A DNA stretch of 64,000 nt from Pseudomonas sp. HN11 (GCF_021390155.1 NZ_CP089985.1:5411501-5475500); one strand, 5' to 3'; counted from the first letter of the stretch, positions 53,795-63,870 are shown. Notes: generated from the letters alone by a model not told the origin. Numbers and translations: made by a program.

Positions 53795-56302
53795 TTACTT
53801 ACGCGGTTTGATTCGCGCGGTTGCCTCGGCCACCAGCGGATCATCCGGCCAGTAATGCTTGGGATACCGCCCTTTCAAATCCTTCTTTACCTCGGCGTAG
53901 GTACTGCGCCAGAAGTTCGCCAAGTCCTGCGTCACTTGCACCGGCCGGCGTGCCGGGGACAGCAGGTGTAGCTTCACCACCTGACGCCCGCCGGCAATGC
54001 GCGGGGTGTCGGCCAGCCCGAACAGTTCTTGCAGGCGCACCGCTAGGATCGGCGGCTGTTCGCTGTAGTCCAGGCGCACCGACGAGCCCGAGGGCACTTT
54101 CACATGCTGTGGCGCCAGTTCGTCCAGGCGCTGCGGCAGCGGCCAGGGCAGCAGGTTGTGCAGGAAGCTGGAAATATCCAGATTGGCGAAATGGCTCAGG
54201 CGCGAGACTTTGCCCAGGTAGGGCATCAGCCAGTGTTCAAGGCTGGTGAGCAAGGCACTGTCGCTGATGTCGGGCCATTCGCTGGTTTTGCCGGCGTCGA
54301 GTTGGCGCAGCAACATGACGCGGGCCTGCCATTGGCGCAGCTCAGGCGTCCACGGCAGCAGCTCCAGGCCTTTGCGGCGTACCAGGTTGACCAGTGCCTG
54401 GCTGCGTGCGGATTCGTCGAGGCCGGTGAGGGGTTCGCGGCTAAGCACCAGCTCGCCGATTTTGCGTTGGCGCTCGGCACGCAGCACACCTTCGCGCTCG
54501 TCCCAGTCGAGTTGGTCGACATTGCGCACTTGCTCGGCCAGCACCGTGTCGAACAGCGCCGGATCAAAATCCGCCGCCAAGTAGATACGTTCTTCGCGCT
54601 GGCCCTGACGGCTGCCCAGGTCGGCGATCACCAGCCAGGGTTGCTTCATCAGGCTGTCGGCTTCGGCGAACAGCGCCGCGCGGCCGTTGGCCAGGCGATA
54701 CTCGGCACCGCCGGGGCGACGCTGCTGGGCGACGCGGTCCGGGTAAGCCAGTGCCAGCAAGGCGCCGAGCCAGCGCGGATGATCGGGGTCGGCAACGGCT
54801 TGAGTCGCCTGGCCTCTCAAGTAGCCGCGATATTGTCGCGCCAGCTGCTTGGCCCGCTGCACGCCGCCGTGCGCGCCGCGTGCTCGTTCTTCGCCGGACA
54901 TCAGTGCCAATCGACTGTGCAAATCCGCACCGCCACCGCGCAAGATATCGCGCTCGCCCAATAGAGCGGCCACATTGCATGCCGTCATCGCCAGCCCAAG
55001 ATCCTGCCCGCGCAACAGCAGATGAGCGATACGCGGATGGGCAGGCAACTCGGCCATCTTCTGTCCATGGGCGGTGAGTTTGTCTTCATTCAACGCACCG
55101 AGGCGTACCAACAAATCCTGAGCCTGGGCATACGCGGCGGTCGGCGGCACATCCAGCCATACCAATTGCCCAGGCGTAACGCCCCAGCGCGCCAACTGCA
55201 AAGCCAGGCCGGCCAGATCGGCGGCGAGGATCTCCGCACTGCCGTAGGCGGCCAACCCCTCATGCTGGTCTTCGGACCACAGCCGATAGCACACACCCGG
55301 CTCCAGGCGCCCTGCCCGGCCCGCGCGCTGGGTGGCGCTGGCGCGGGAGACACGCTGAGTCTCGAGACGGGTCATGCCGCTGCCCGGATCGAAACGCGGC
55401 ACCCGCGCCAACCCGGCGTCGATCACCACGCGCACGCCGTTGATGGTCAGGCTGGTCTCGGCAATGTTGGTCGCCAGCACCACTTTGCGTTTACCGGTGG
55501 GCGCCGGGTCGATGGCGGCGCGCTGGGCGCTCAGGTCCAATTCGCCATGCAAGGGGCATAACAGCACATCGATGCGATCACCGAGGGCGTCAGCCAGTTG
55601 CTGGTTGACCCGGCGAATCTCCGCCTGCCCCGGCAGGAAAACCAGCACGCTGCCGGTTTCGTCGTGCAGGGCTTCGAGAATGGTCTGCACCACACGCGGT
55701 TCGATGAACTCGCCGGGCTGGTAAGGTCGGCCCCAGCGCATCTGCACCGGGAACATGCGCCCTTCACTGCGCAGGATCGGCGCGTTGTCCAGCAAGCCAG
55801 CCAGGCGCTCGCCTTCTAGGGTGGCGGACATCAGCAGGATTTTCAGCGGTTGATCATCGCGAAACAGCTCGCGGCCGTTGAGGCTCAGGGCCAACGCCAG
55901 GTCGGCGTCAAGGCTGCGTTCGTGGAATTCGTCGAAGATCAGCAAACCCACGCCGTCCAGCGCAGGGTCGTCCTGCAGGCGGCGAGTGAGGATGCCTTCG
56001 GTGACCACTTCGATGCGCGTATCGGGGCCGACCTTGCTGTCCAGACGAATGCGATAGCCGACGGTTTCGCCGACTTTCTCACCCAGCTCGCTGGCCAGGC
56101 GCTCGGCCGCCGCACGGGCTGCGAGACGGCGGGGTTCGAGCATCAGGATGGTCTGCCCGGCCAGCCAGGGTTCGTTCAATAACGCCAAGGGCACGCGGGT
56201 AGTTTTACCGGCGCCGGGCGGCGCTTCCAGCACGGCTTCATGGCGATTCGCCAAGGCGTCACGCAGTGCGGGTAAAACTTCATCAATCGGCAACGAATTC
56301 AT
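53795..56302 (-). CDS. hrpB: ATP-dependent helicase HrpB
   Basis: An 835-residue DExH helicase. Motif I APPGAGKTTRVPLAL, motif II FDEFHERSLDADLAL (DEFH), SAT, and QRAGRAGRLEPGVCYRLW (motif VI) are present; the HrpB-specific C-terminal domain ends with YPKHYWPDDPLVAEATARIK. Length agrees with E. coli HrpB. I chose the ATG at 56302 (MNSLPIDEVLPALRDAL); the frame upstream to 56470 overlaps the divergent lipoprotein promoter. Confidence 0.94.
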   Translation of the reverse strand: MNSLPIDEVLPALRDALANRHEAVLEAPPGAGKTTRVPLALLNEPWLAGQTILMLEPRRLAARAAAERLASELGEKVGETVGYRIRLDSKVGPDTRIEVVTEGILTRRLQDDPALDGVGLLIFDEFHERSLDADLALALSLNGRELFRDDQPLKILLMSATLEGERLAGLLDNAPILRSEGRMFPVQMRWGRPYQPGEFIEPRVVQTILEALHDETGSVLVFLPGQAEIRRVNQQLADALGDRIDVLLCPLHGELDLSAQRAAIDPAPTGKRKVVLATNIAETSLTINGVRVVIDAGLARVPRFDPGSGMTRLETQRVSRASATQRAGRAGRLEPGVCYRLWSEDQHEGLAAYGSAEILAADLAGLALQLARWGVTPGQLVWLDVPPTAAYAQAQDLLVRLGALNEDKLTAHGQKMAELPAHPRIAHLLLRGQDLGLAMTACNVAALLGERDILRGGGADLHSRLALMSGEERARGAHGGVQRAKQLARQYRGYLRGQATQAVADPDHPRWLGALLALAYPDRVAQQRRPGGAEYRLANGRAALFAEADSLMKQPWLVIADLGSRQGQREERIYLAADFDPALFDTVLAEQVRNVDQLDWDEREGVLRAERQRKIGELVLSREPLTGLDESARSQALVNLVRRKGLELLPWTPELRQWQARVMLLRQLDAGKTSEWPDISDSALLTSLEHWLMPYLGKVSRLSHFANLDISSFLHNLLPWPLPQRLDELAPQHVKVPSGSSVRLDYSEQPPILAVRLQELFGLADTPRIAGGRQVVKLHLLSPARRPVQVTQDLANFWRSTYAEVKKDLKGRYPKHYWPDDPLVAEATARIKPRK

Positions 56303-56426
56303 ACTGGCTCCAAAGCAGAGCGGCGAGTATAACGGCGAACTGCCGAGTGCCGACGATGGTCTCAAGGCCATTGCCATAAGTCCGTTGCTATATAGTCCCG
56401 TATCAACCGTGTTCAGGAGAGTTTCC

Positions 56427-56846
56427 ATGCGTATCGCTTCCCGTGTCATTGGCGGTGTCCTCGCCGTCACCCTGCTGAGCCAACTGACGGCCTGCGGTTC
56501 GATCTTCTACCCGGACCGCCGTGGCCAGATCGACGGCAAGATCGACCCGACCATTGCCGTGCTCGACGCCGTGGGCCTGCTGTTCTATGTGATCCCCGGC
56601 CTGATCGCGTTCGGCGTAGACTTCGCCACCGGCGCTATCTACTTCGAACCGGGCAAGACCGCCCAGGTCGATCCGCAGAAACTCCACGAAGCCGTTGACG
56701 CCGACGGCAAGGTCGACAACGCCAAGCTGCAAAGCATCATCCAGAAAGAAACCGGCCGCAGCCTGCCGCTCGACGACCCGCGCATGATCCAGTTCAAGGG
56801 CAGTGTGCAACAGCTCGCCAGCCTGGGCCTGCAACCCGCCGCTTAA
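56427..56846 (+). CDS. Conserved small lipoprotein
   Basis: A 139-residue protein with a lipoprotein signal (lipobox QLTAC, Cys22). It contains GLLFYVIPGLIAFGVDFATGAIYF, a hydrophobic middle, and a charged C-terminus (VDPQKLHEAVDADGKVDNAK). Similar proteins are common in Pseudomonas with no known role. The ATG follows AGGAGAGTTTCC; the open frame upstream lies inside hrpB. The fieF gene follows 15 bases on, so the two are one transcript. Confidence 0.8.
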   Translation: MRIASRVIGGVLAVTLLSQLTACGSIFYPDRRGQIDGKIDPTIAVLDAVGLLFYVIPGLIAFGVDFATGAIYFEPGKTAQVDPQKLHEAVDADGKVDNAKLQSIIQKETGRSLPLDDPRMIQFKGSVQQLASLGLQPAA

Positions 56847-56861
56847 GGATCCGAGCCGCCT

Positions 56862-57767
56862 ATGACCAGCAGTCCCGAACACGCCAGGCTCTTGCGCCTG
56901 GCCACCCGCGCCTCGGTGGGCGTGGCTTGTGCGCTGATTATCACCAAGGCCATCGCCTGGTGGCTCAGCGGCTCGGTGAGTATGCTCGCCGGGTTGACCG
57001 ACTCACTGCTGGATGGCGTGACCTCGCTGCTGAACCTGGTGGCGGTGCATTACGCGTTGCGCCCGGCCGATGACGATCACCGTTATGGGCACGGAAAGGC
57101 GGAGTCACTGTCGGGCATGGCGCAGGCGCTGTTTATCGGCGGCAGTGCGGTGTTGATCGCGTTCCAGGCCTATGAGCGACTGCAACACCCGGAACCGGTC
57201 GGCGCCCCCTGGTTGAGCATCGGCGTGATCGTGTTTTCCCTGGTACTGACCGTGGCCTTGCTGATGCTGCAACACCGGGTGATCCGCGAAACCGGCTCCA
57301 ACGCCGTGCGCGCGGACTCATTGCATTACCGCTCCGACCTGATGCTTAACGGCAGCATCTTGGTAGCGCTGGTGCTGGCAGGGTTTGGCTACCATCAGGT
57401 CGATGCCTGGTTCGGACTGGGCATTGCCGCTTACATCTTATGGAGCGCCATCCAGATCGCCCGTGAAAGCTTTGCGGTGTTGATGGATGAAGAACTGCCG
57501 CCGGACGTCAGCCAGCACATGCTCGAACTGGCCCGTGGCGTACCGGGCGTATTGGGCGCGCATGATTTGCGCACACGGATCTCCGGCAGCCACTGGTTTG
57601 TGCAGTTGCACCTGGAGTTGCCGGGGGAATTGACGCTGTCAGTGGCCCACGGCATCAGCGACCAGGCCGCCGATGCGATTCACCAGGCATACCCGCGCGC
57701 CGAAGTGCTGGTGCATGCGGATCCTGCGGATCAGCTTCAAGCTGCAAGTGGCAAGCCTCAAGCTTGA
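56862..57767 (+). CDS. fieF: Cation diffusion facilitator FieF
   Basis: A 301-residue CDF exporter with six helices. Zinc-site residues fall at Asp47 and Asp51 (DSLLD), His and Asp in HYRSD, as in E. coli FieF (DxxxD, HxxxD). The cytoplasmic C-terminal domain has SGSHWFVQLHLELPGE. It exports Zn2+ and Fe2+ with proton exchange. The last codons and stop lie in the left arm of the inverted repeat at 57747-57820, so the C-terminus is encoded by repeat DNA. Confidence 0.93.
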   Translation: MTSSPEHARLLRLATRASVGVACALIITKAIAWWLSGSVSMLAGLTDSLLDGVTSLLNLVAVHYALRPADDDHRYGHGKAESLSGMAQALFIGGSAVLIAFQAYERLQHPEPVGAPWLSIGVIVFSLVLTVALLMLQHRVIRETGSNAVRADSLHYRSDLMLNGSILVALVLAGFGYHQVDAWFGLGIAAYILWSAIQIARESFAVLMDEELPPDVSQHMLELARGVPGVLGAHDLRTRISGSHWFVQLHLELPGELTLSVAHGISDQAADAIHQAYPRAEVLVHADPADQLQAASGKPQA

Positions 57768-57820
57768 AGCTTGAAGCTTGAAGCTTGAAGCTTGAAGCTA
57801 AAAGCTTGAGGCTTGCCACT
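57747..57820. repeat. Inverted repeat with a heptamer tandem core
   Basis: Arms AGTGGCAAGCCTCAAGCTT (57747-57765) and AAGCTTGAGGCTTGCCACT (57802-57820) are perfect 19-base inverses. The centre is about five copies of the heptamer AGCTTGA. The left arm contains the fieF stop (57765-57767). It lies between convergent fieF and the DUF6515 gene and likely acts as a bidirectional terminator. Confidence 0.8.
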
Positions 57821-57821
57821 G

Positions 57822-58805
57822 CTACTGTTGCACCTGATAACCGCGGCTGCTCAGGCAGTTGCCTTGGGCCTGGCGGTAGGTTTGCACTACCGCCGGGTCG
57901 GGGGCGTAGGTGACTTGCTGCGGGTCGAAGCCGCTTTGCTGCACGGCCCAGCGATAACAGTCATAACCATCCTGTTGCACCTGGGCCGGTGACTGGCCAT
58001 TGGCCGGATACGCCACCACGTCATAGCCATTGCCTTGCGGCGCGGGCTGCGGTGCCGGTACGGCGGCTGGCGGTGGCACCACCACGTACTGCTGGGAACT
58101 GCTTTCGTAGGTGTAGTAGGAACCCGCCGCGAGGAAGAACAGCGCACTGCCGATCCACACTTCACGGGCATAATCCGGCAGATAATGCACACGGATGCCG
58201 TAGGGCGGCGTCACCACTACATAGCGCGGGCCTTGCGGGCGATACCAATAGCCGCCGGAATAGAAATAATCCTGGCCACGGTAAGGCACGCGGTAATTGC
58301 GGTCGGGGAAGCGATCGATCACATAACCTGGACGATGTTGCGGGCCAGGGCCCCAGCCGTTGCCATGGCCGTCGGGACGACCGGGCCAGCGGTTGTCGCC
58401 GGGACGTGAGCCTGGGCCTCCGGCCTCCCAGTGTTGGTTGCCGTCATTGCGTCGAGGGATGTCGCGGTAGTAGCCCTGGCGCGGCTCCTGGGTCTGGCGC
58501 ACGGTGTCGGGGCGACTCTGGATCGGCAGGTTATTCGAGGGCTGTGGTTGTGGCTGCGGTCGCCCTTGCTCATTGCCTTGGGGACGCCCTTGCCATTGGC
58601 CGCCGCCGTTCTGGCCTGCGCGATCAAAATGCTGATTCTGCGGACGTGGCTGTTCACTTCCCCCTGGCCGCCCGCCCTCCGGCCCTCTTTCATGCTGGCC
58701 GCCGCCGTCACCACGCGGCCCATTGTCCCGTTCGTCGGCCACTGCCTGGGCGCCGACGCTGACCACCAGCAAACCTACACCTGCCAAACGCCAGATGCGC
58801 TTCAT
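57822..58805 (-). CDS. Secreted DUF6515 family protein
   Basis: A 327-residue protein with a signal peptide (MKRIWRLAGVGLLVVSVGAQAVA, about 1-23). An 80-residue Gly/Arg/Gln/Pro-rich region follows, then a Tyr/Gly-rich domain (YFYSGGYWYRPQG), a hydrophobic stretch (VWIGSALFFLAAGSYYTYES) and a C-terminal module with GYDCYRWAVQQSGFDP. This order is that of DUF6515. GAGGAATAGC precedes the ATG; a GTG four codons upstream is unlikely. Confidence 0.78.
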   Translation of the reverse strand: MKRIWRLAGVGLLVVSVGAQAVADERDNGPRGDGGGQHERGPEGGRPGGSEQPRPQNQHFDRAGQNGGGQWQGRPQGNEQGRPQPQPQPSNNLPIQSRPDTVRQTQEPRQGYYRDIPRRNDGNQHWEAGGPGSRPGDNRWPGRPDGHGNGWGPGPQHRPGYVIDRFPDRNYRVPYRGQDYFYSGGYWYRPQGPRYVVVTPPYGIRVHYLPDYAREVWIGSALFFLAAGSYYTYESSSQQYVVVPPPAAVPAPQPAPQGNGYDVVAYPANGQSPAQVQQDGYDCYRWAVQQSGFDPQQVTYAPDPAVVQTYRQAQGNCLSSRGYQVQQ

Positions 58806-59203
58806 GCTATTCCTCACTGCGGATTAGGGCCTGTCCATGAGACTGGAAAAGCCAGGCCCGGTTCGGGGACAGGTTATCAGCAGGCAAAAGAAAAGGGGTG
58901 ACCCGTCGGCTACCCCTTGAGAACTTCGTCCTGGCTCAACGCTTTTGGCGTTGGCTCACCTCACGCCGTCCTGTGGACAGTGTGCAGCCTGGAGGCCGGC
59001 TCAACCCTGCTGGGGGTGGCGGCCGCAGCGGGCCTGATTGGGCGAGCTGCTGTGGACTGTTGTCCAGGCGGTGATTCTGTTGATAAAGATACCCGTCCGC
59101 GCCCGACAGATGATTGCGAAGATTGCGTCAATAAACAGTGCTTGCGCAATTTTTAACCCTTCATGGATAATTCACCGCAATAGTTACGACAAAGGCCAAC
59201 CCA
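58806..59203. other. Gene-free stretch with candidate sRNA terminator
   Basis: Between the DUF6515 and Lrp genes lie 398 bases without a convincing gene. CCTGTCC (58830-58836) can pair with GGACAGG (58867-58873) in the DUF6515 leader. The middle (58920-59150) is GC-rich, with open frames that show no family pattern. A minus-strand terminator-like hairpin at 58893-58918 has no gene in front of it. Confidence 0.5.
58893..58918 (-). terminator. Orphan intrinsic terminator on the minus strand
   Basis: AAGGGGT (58912-58918 complement) pairs with ACCCCTT (58899-58893 complement), 12-base loop; on the minus strand the stem is followed by TTCTTTTGCC. It is upstream of the DUF6515 gene and behind no recognised gene, so it may end a small RNA transcribed from the region 58920-59200. 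Confidence 0.5.
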
Positions 59204-59683
59204 ATGAGCAAGCTTGACCGATACGACCTGAGTATTTTGGCGGAATTGCAGCGCGACGCGAGGATCTCCAATCAGGAGTTGGCCGAACGCATCGGCTTGT
59301 CGCCTTCGCCGTGCTCGCGCCGGGTCAAGCAGTTGGAAGACGACGGCTACATCGCCCGTCAGGTCGCCTTGCTCGATCGCAAGATGCTCGGCCTGAGCCT
59401 GACCGCCTATGTGCTGATTGGCATGGACCGCCACACCCCGGAGCGTTTCGAGAATTTTGAAGCAGCCATTCGCACTCTGCCCCAGGTGTTGGAGTGCAGC
59501 CTGGTGACCGGGATGGATGCGGACTATCAGTTGAAAGTGGTGGTGCCGGACATGGATCACTACCAGAAACTGCTGCTCGGTCACCTGACCCGTATTGAAG
59601 GCGTGACCAGCGTGCGGTCGAGTTTTGTGCTGAACCAGGTGCTCAACAGCACCGAGTTGCCACTGACTCACCTGCGTACTTGA
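59204..59683 (+). CDS. Lrp/AsnC family transcriptional regulator
   Basis: A 159-residue regulator starting MSKLDRYDLSILAELQRDAR with SNQELAERIGLSPSPCSRRV as the recognition helix region, and a RAM domain (CSLVTGMDADYQLKVVV). It is of the type that controls amino-acid catabolic genes; the target is not in the window. The region upstream is the gene-free stretch 58806-59203. Confidence 0.92.
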   Translation: MSKLDRYDLSILAELQRDARISNQELAERIGLSPSPCSRRVKQLEDDGYIARQVALLDRKMLGLSLTAYVLIGMDRHTPERFENFEAAIRTLPQVLECSLVTGMDADYQLKVVVPDMDHYQKLLLGHLTRIEGVTSVRSSFVLNQVLNSTELPLTHLRT

Positions 59684-59764
59684 GGTGCGACTGACCGACG
59701 CAGGCCAATTCCAGGCCTGTGACGCTGCCTTATACTCGCCGCTTACTCCGTCGGAAAAGACCCC

Positions 59765-59983
59765 GTGAATAACATCGACCCCGCCCTCTTCGAAGAATGG
59801 ATGATGACCGGCCTGGTCACGATCCTGATCATTTTCATGGGCTTTATCGTCTGGGACCTGGCGAAGAAGTCCAAGGCCGGGCGTTTTGGCTCGTTCATTC
59901 TGTTCTTCGTCTTGGGCCTGGGCGTGGCCGCGTTCATCATCAAGAGCGTGGTGATCGGCCTGATCGAATCCGGCGCCTTATAA
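59765..59983 (+). CDS. DUF2788 membrane protein
   Basis: A 72-residue protein with GTG start (59765) and two transmembrane helices ([17 protein letters not shown] and [20 protein letters not shown]). The opening [17 protein letters not shown] fits DUF2788, of unknown function. It overlaps the convergent rluE gene by 6 bases. Confidence 0.85.
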   Translation: MNNIDPALFEEWMMTGLVTILIIFMGFIVWDLAKKSKAGRFGSFILFFVLGLGVAAFIIKSVVIGLIESGAL

Positions 59984-60613
59984 GCGCGCCGGCACTTCCT
60001 TCCACTGGCCTTGATCCAGGCCGTTGATTGTCCAATCGCCAATGCGCACTCGCACCAGGCGCAAGGTGGGCAAACCCACGGCGGCGGTCATGCGCCGCAC
60101 CTGGCGGTTACGCCCCTCGCGAATCACCAATTCAAGCCAGTACGTCGGTATGTTTTTGCGAAAGCGCACCGGCGGGTTACGCGGCCATAACTCGGGCTCA
60201 TCCAACTGCCGCGCTTGCGCAGGCAAGGTCTTGCCGTCATTGAGCTCGACGCCATCGCGCAAGCGTTGCAGCTGTTCTTCGCTCGGCTCACCTTCGACCT
60301 GCACCCAGTAGGTTTTTGCCAGTTTGTGCTTGGGGTCGGCAATCCGCGCCTGTAACTGGCCGTCATTGGTCAGCAGCAACAGGCCTTCACTGTCACGGTC
60401 CAGGCGGCCCGCCGGGTAGATGCCGGGGATGTCGATGAAATCCTTGAGCGTCGCACGCCCGCCTTCGTCGCTGAACTGGGTCAGCACGTCGAACGGTTTA
60501 TTGAACAGTATCAATTTCGGCTCGGCCGGCGGTGCCTTGGCGACACGCCGTGCTGCGGAATACGGCGGTTTCACGCCAGGGCGGCGCGAATCGGGACGGG
60601 TGGGACGGGACAT
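59978..60613 (-). CDS. rluE: 23S rRNA pseudouridine synthase RluE
   Basis: A 211-residue RsuA-family pseudouridine synthase without an S4 domain. The catalytic Asp is in [15 protein letters not shown], followed by KTYWVQVEG and [16 protein letters not shown], the usual RluE/YmfC order. RluE makes pseudouridine 2457 in E. coli 23S rRNA. The ATG at 60613 ([13 protein letters not shown]) is chosen; the basic N-terminal tail is short. Convergent with DUF2788. Confidence 0.92.
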   Translation of the reverse strand: MSRPTRPDSRRPGVKPPYSAARRVAKAPPAEPKLILFNKPFDVLTQFSDEGGRATLKDFIDIPGIYPAGRLDRDSEGLLLLTNDGQLQARIADPKHKLAKTYWVQVEGEPSEEQLQRLRDGVELNDGKTLPAQARQLDEPELWPRNPPVRFRKNIPTYWLELVIREGRNRQVRRMTAAVGLPTLRLVRVRIGDWTINGLDQGQWKEVPARL

Positions 60614-60684
60614 GGCAAAGGAACATCTAACGGTCAGGACCGACAATGCTAGTGGCCTGACCGTCAAATGACCATCCCAACCGC

Positions 60685-62157
60685 TTAGCGGAACGGCGGC
60701 TCGTCGAAGCTGCGCAGTTTGCGCGAGTGCAGCGAGTTGAGTTCGGTGCGCAGCAAATCCACCGCCTCGATGCCGATCTTCAAGTGCTGGCTCACCGCGC
60801 GCTCATAGAACGCGTTAGCCGAACCGGGCAGCTTGATTTCGCTGTGCAGCGGTTTGTCCGACACACACAACAAAGTGCCGTACGGCACCCGCAAGCGATA
60901 ACCCTGGGCGGCGATGGTGCCGCTTTCCATGTCCACGGCCACGGCGCGGGACAGGTTGATCAGCGGTCGTTCCTGAGCCCAGCGCAGTTCCCAGTTACGG
61001 TCGTCGTAGGTCAGCACGGTGCCGGTGCGCAGGCGTTTTTTCAGCTCTTCGCCTTTTTCGCCAGTGACGTTGGCCGCCGCTTGCTGTAGCGCAAGCTGCA
61101 CTTCGGCCAGGGCCGGGATCGGGATGTTCGGCGGCACTACGCGGTCGAGAATACCGTCGCGACGCATGTAGGCGTGGGCCAGCACGTAGTCGCCGATGGT
61201 CTGGGATTGGCGCAGGCCGCCACAGTGACCGATCATCAGCCAGCAATGCGGACGCAGCACGGCCAGGTGGTCGGTGATGTTCTTCGCGTTGGACGGGCCG
61301 ACGCCAATGTTCACCAAGGTCACGCCGTGGCCGTCAGTGGCTTGCAAGTGATAAGCCGGCATCTGATAACGGTGCCACACCACCCCGGCAGCAATCGCGG
61401 AGGCTTCACCGTGGTCCATCGCTTTGTCGATCACTACGTTGCCCGGCAGCACCATGCGGATAAAACGCGGGTCGCTGCGCAGTTGTTCCAGGCCATGCAG
61501 GATGAACTGGTCGACATAACGGTGATAGTTGGTCAGCAGGATCCACGGTTGAACATGGCGCCAGTCGCTGCCGGTGTAGTGCACCAGGCGACGCAGGGAA
61601 AAGTCCACGCGCGCCGCATCGAACAACGCCAGGGGCAGCGGGTCGGTGTTTTCCCAGTCGTACAGGCCATCGGCGATGCCATCGGTGGCGGCCGACAAGT
61701 CGGTACTCGGAAACACGCGGGCCAGGGTCGCCGCGGTCACCCCGGAGCCGGCCAGTTCATCGCCCTGCTCCACCACGTACGGGTACGGAATGTTCTGCTG
61801 GCTGACGCCAACTTCGACCGTTACGGTGAAGTCATGCATCAACGGCACCAATTGCTCCAGCAGGTATTTACGGAACGCCGCAGGATGGGTGACGGTAACG
61901 CTGTAGGTTCCCGGCAACTGAACCTTGGCATACGCCCGGGTAGTCTGCGGGACTTCGCCATGGCAGTGGTAGGTCAGGCGCAGTTCCGGGTAGCGAAACA
62001 ACGCACGTTGTTCGGCGTCGGGTTCGACGCGGTCCTTGAGGTATTGCTTGAGGGCTTGATTGAGCGCACCGGTGGCACGCTCATGCAGGGCCGCCAGCCG
62101 GTCCACGGCTTCTTCAGCGGTTTGAACGACAACAAAAGCTTCGGTCACGGTAAGCAT
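60685..62157 (-). CDS. amn: AMP nucleosidase
   Basis: A 490-residue enzyme that splits AMP into adenine and ribose 5-phosphate. The N-terminal half is the Amn-specific domain; the C-terminal half is a nucleoside-phosphorylase fold with [29 protein letters not shown] and [16 protein letters not shown] chose the ATG at 62157 ([13 protein letters not shown]); upstream frame to 62223 is not supported. The gap to aidB is 66 bases. Confidence 0.95.
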   Translation of the reverse strand: MLTVTEAFVVVQTAEEAVDRLAALHERATGALNQALKQYLKDRVEPDAEQRALFRYPELRLTYHCHGEVPQTTRAYAKVQLPGTYSVTVTHPAAFRKYLLEQLVPLMHDFTVTVEVGVSQQNIPYPYVVEQGDELAGSGVTAATLARVFPSTDLSAATDGIADGLYDWENTDPLPLALFDAARVDFSLRRLVHYTGSDWRHVQPWILLTNYHRYVDQFILHGLEQLRSDPRFIRMVLPGNVVIDKAMDHGEASAIAAGVVWHRYQMPAYHLQATDGHGVTLVNIGVGPSNAKNITDHLAVLRPHCWLMIGHCGGLRQSQTIGDYVLAHAYMRRDGILDRVVPPNIPIPALAEVQLALQQAAANVTGEKGEELKKRLRTGTVLTYDDRNWELRWAQERPLINLSRAVAVDMESGTIAAQGYRLRVPYGTLLCVSDKPLHSEIKLPGSANAFYERAVSQHLKIGIEAVDLLRTELNSLHSRKLRSFDEPPFR

Positions 62158-62223
62158 CCTGTGTTCTGACGAGCAGGCCTTTATCTTGCCTGTATCCCTG
62201 TCAGACGCAAACTTTGAATGCAA

Positions 62224-63870
62224 TCAACGAGGTGTGGACCTGGCGACAATCGCCGCCACCTCCACACCACGCGGCAAGGTGCCATACACCCGACCGGACG
62301 ATTCGCCCAACCGACTGGCGATAAACCCATCGCTCACCGCCGCATTGCCGGCTTCCAGCAACAACTTGGCCTGCAACGCCACCGCGATATCTTCGGTGAG
62401 CTGCCGCGCGCGGTACTGGATATCCTGGGTGTCCATGAATGCCGACTTCAATTGCTCTATATGTCGCGCCAGCAGGCGGTCGCCATGCCCATCCCCCAGT
62501 CCGACAAACAACGCTTCCAGCACGCCTGGCTCTTTCGACAAAGCCCGCAGTACGTCCAGGCACTGCACGTTGCCGGAACCTTCCCACGTCGAGTTCACTG
62601 GCGCCTCACGGAACAGGCGCGGCAGGATACTGTCCTCGACATACCCGGCGCCGCCCATGCACTCGGCGGCTTCGTTGATCATGGCCGGGGCGCGCTTGCA
62701 GATCCAATACTTACCCACCGCCGTTACCAGCCGGGCGAACTTGGCTTCCTGCTCGTCCCCCAAATGATCCAGGGCCCTGCCCATGCGCAGGCTCAAGGCC
62801 AACGCGGATTCGCTTTCCAGCGCCAGGTCAGCCAGGACGTTTTGCATCAGTGGTTGCTCGCTGAGTACTCGCCCACCGACCAAACGATGGGCACAATGAT
62901 GGCTGGCCTGGGTCAGCGCCTGGCGCATCAGGGCGCTGGAGCCGACCATGCAATCAAAGCGGGTCATGGCGACCATCTCGATGATGGTCGGCACGCCCCG
63001 CCCTTCTTCGCCGATCATCCAAGCAAGGGCGCCACGGAACTCCACTTCGCTGGAGGCATTGGAGCAATTGCCTAGCTTGTTTTTCAGGCGCTGGATGTAG
63101 AACTCATTGCGCGTGTCATCCGGGCGGTGCCGGGGCAGCAGGAAACAGCTCAGGCCTTTATCGGTCTGGGCCAGGGTGAGGAACCCATCGCACATCGGCG
63201 CCGAGCAGAACCACTTGTGGCCCACCAGCTCATACGCCTGGCCCGGCCCGCCGGCGCCCACCGGGTAAGCACGGGTGGTGTTGGCGCGCACGTCGGTACC
63301 ACCCTGTTTCTCGGTCATGGCCATGCCGATGGTGGCGCCGGCCTTGTGAGCGATGCCGACATTGCGCGAGTCATAGTGGGTATTGAGGATTTTCGGCAGC
63401 CAGGTCTCAGCCAGGTCCGGCTGCAAACGCAGGGCGGGCACGCAGGCGAAGGTCATGGTCAGCGGGCAGCCGGTGCCGGCTTCGGCCTGGCTGTGCAGGT
63501 AGGTCATGGCGGCGCGGGCCACATGGGCGCCGGACTGCGGATGGGCCCAAGGCAGCGATGGCAGGCCGTGTTCGACGGCGGTGCGCATCAGGTCGTGATA
63601 GGCCGGGTGAAACTCCACCAGGTCGATGCGATGACCATAACGGTCATGGCTGTTGAACACGGGTTTGTTCTGGTTCGCCAGGAACCCGGCTTCCATCAGC
63701 GGCCCACCTGCCAGCGCACCGTAGGCATCGATACGCGCTTGCGCCCAGCCGGCACCAAAGCGGCGCGACCATTCTTGCAGGGGCAAATCGATGCGGTACA
63801 GGTTGGTGCCGTCCAGGGACGGTGGCTGATTGGTGACGTCGTGGGTTTCGGCGAACTGATGCGGGTTCAT
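62224..63870 (-). CDS. aidB: Acyl-CoA dehydrogenase family protein AidB
   Basis: A 548-residue flavoprotein with AMTEKQGGTDVRANTTRA (FAD-contact), FRGALAWMIGEEGRGV, GGAGYVEDSILPRLFREAPV and NSTWEGSGNV, in the order of AidB. The length agrees with E. coli AidB (541), which binds DNA and is induced in the adaptive response to alkylation; its chemistry is not settled. Located before amn on the same strand. The start is preceded by AGGAGGCCC. Confidence 0.93.
   Translation of the reverse strand: MNPHQFAETHDVTNQPPSLDGTNLYRIDLPLQEWSRRFGAGWAQARIDAYGALAGGPLMEAGFLANQNKPVFNSHDRYGHRIDLVEFHPAYHDLMRTAVEHGLPSLPWAHPQSGAHVARAAMTYLHSQAEAGTGCPLTMTFACVPALRLQPDLAETWLPKILNTHYDSRNVGIAHKAGATIGMAMTEKQGGTDVRANTTRAYPVGAGGPGQAYELVGHKWFCSAPMCDGFLTLAQTDKGLSCFLLPRHRPDDTRNEFYIQRLKNKLGNCSNASSEVEFRGALAWMIGEEGRGVPTIIEMVAMTRFDCMVGSSALMRQALTQASHHCAHRLVGGRVLSEQPLMQNVLADLALESESALALSLRMGRALDHLGDEQEAKFARLVTAVGKYWICKRAPAMINEAAECMGGAGYVEDSILPRLFREAPVNSTWEGSGNVQCLDVLRALSKEPGVLEALFVGLGDGHGDRLLARHIEQLKSAFMDTQDIQYRARQLTEDIAVALQAKLLLEAGNAAVSDGFIASRLGESSGRVYGTLPRGVEVAAIVARSTPR

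Noticed and set aside
57760..57805. Possible CRISPR-like array
   Set aside because: The units are contiguous heptamers without spacers; it is a simple tandem repeat within an inverted repeat.
58917..59156. 79-residue plus-strand ORF and 62-residue minus-strand ORF before the Lrp gene
   Set aside because: Neither has a recognisable pattern or a convincing start; composition matches non-coding GC-rich DNA.
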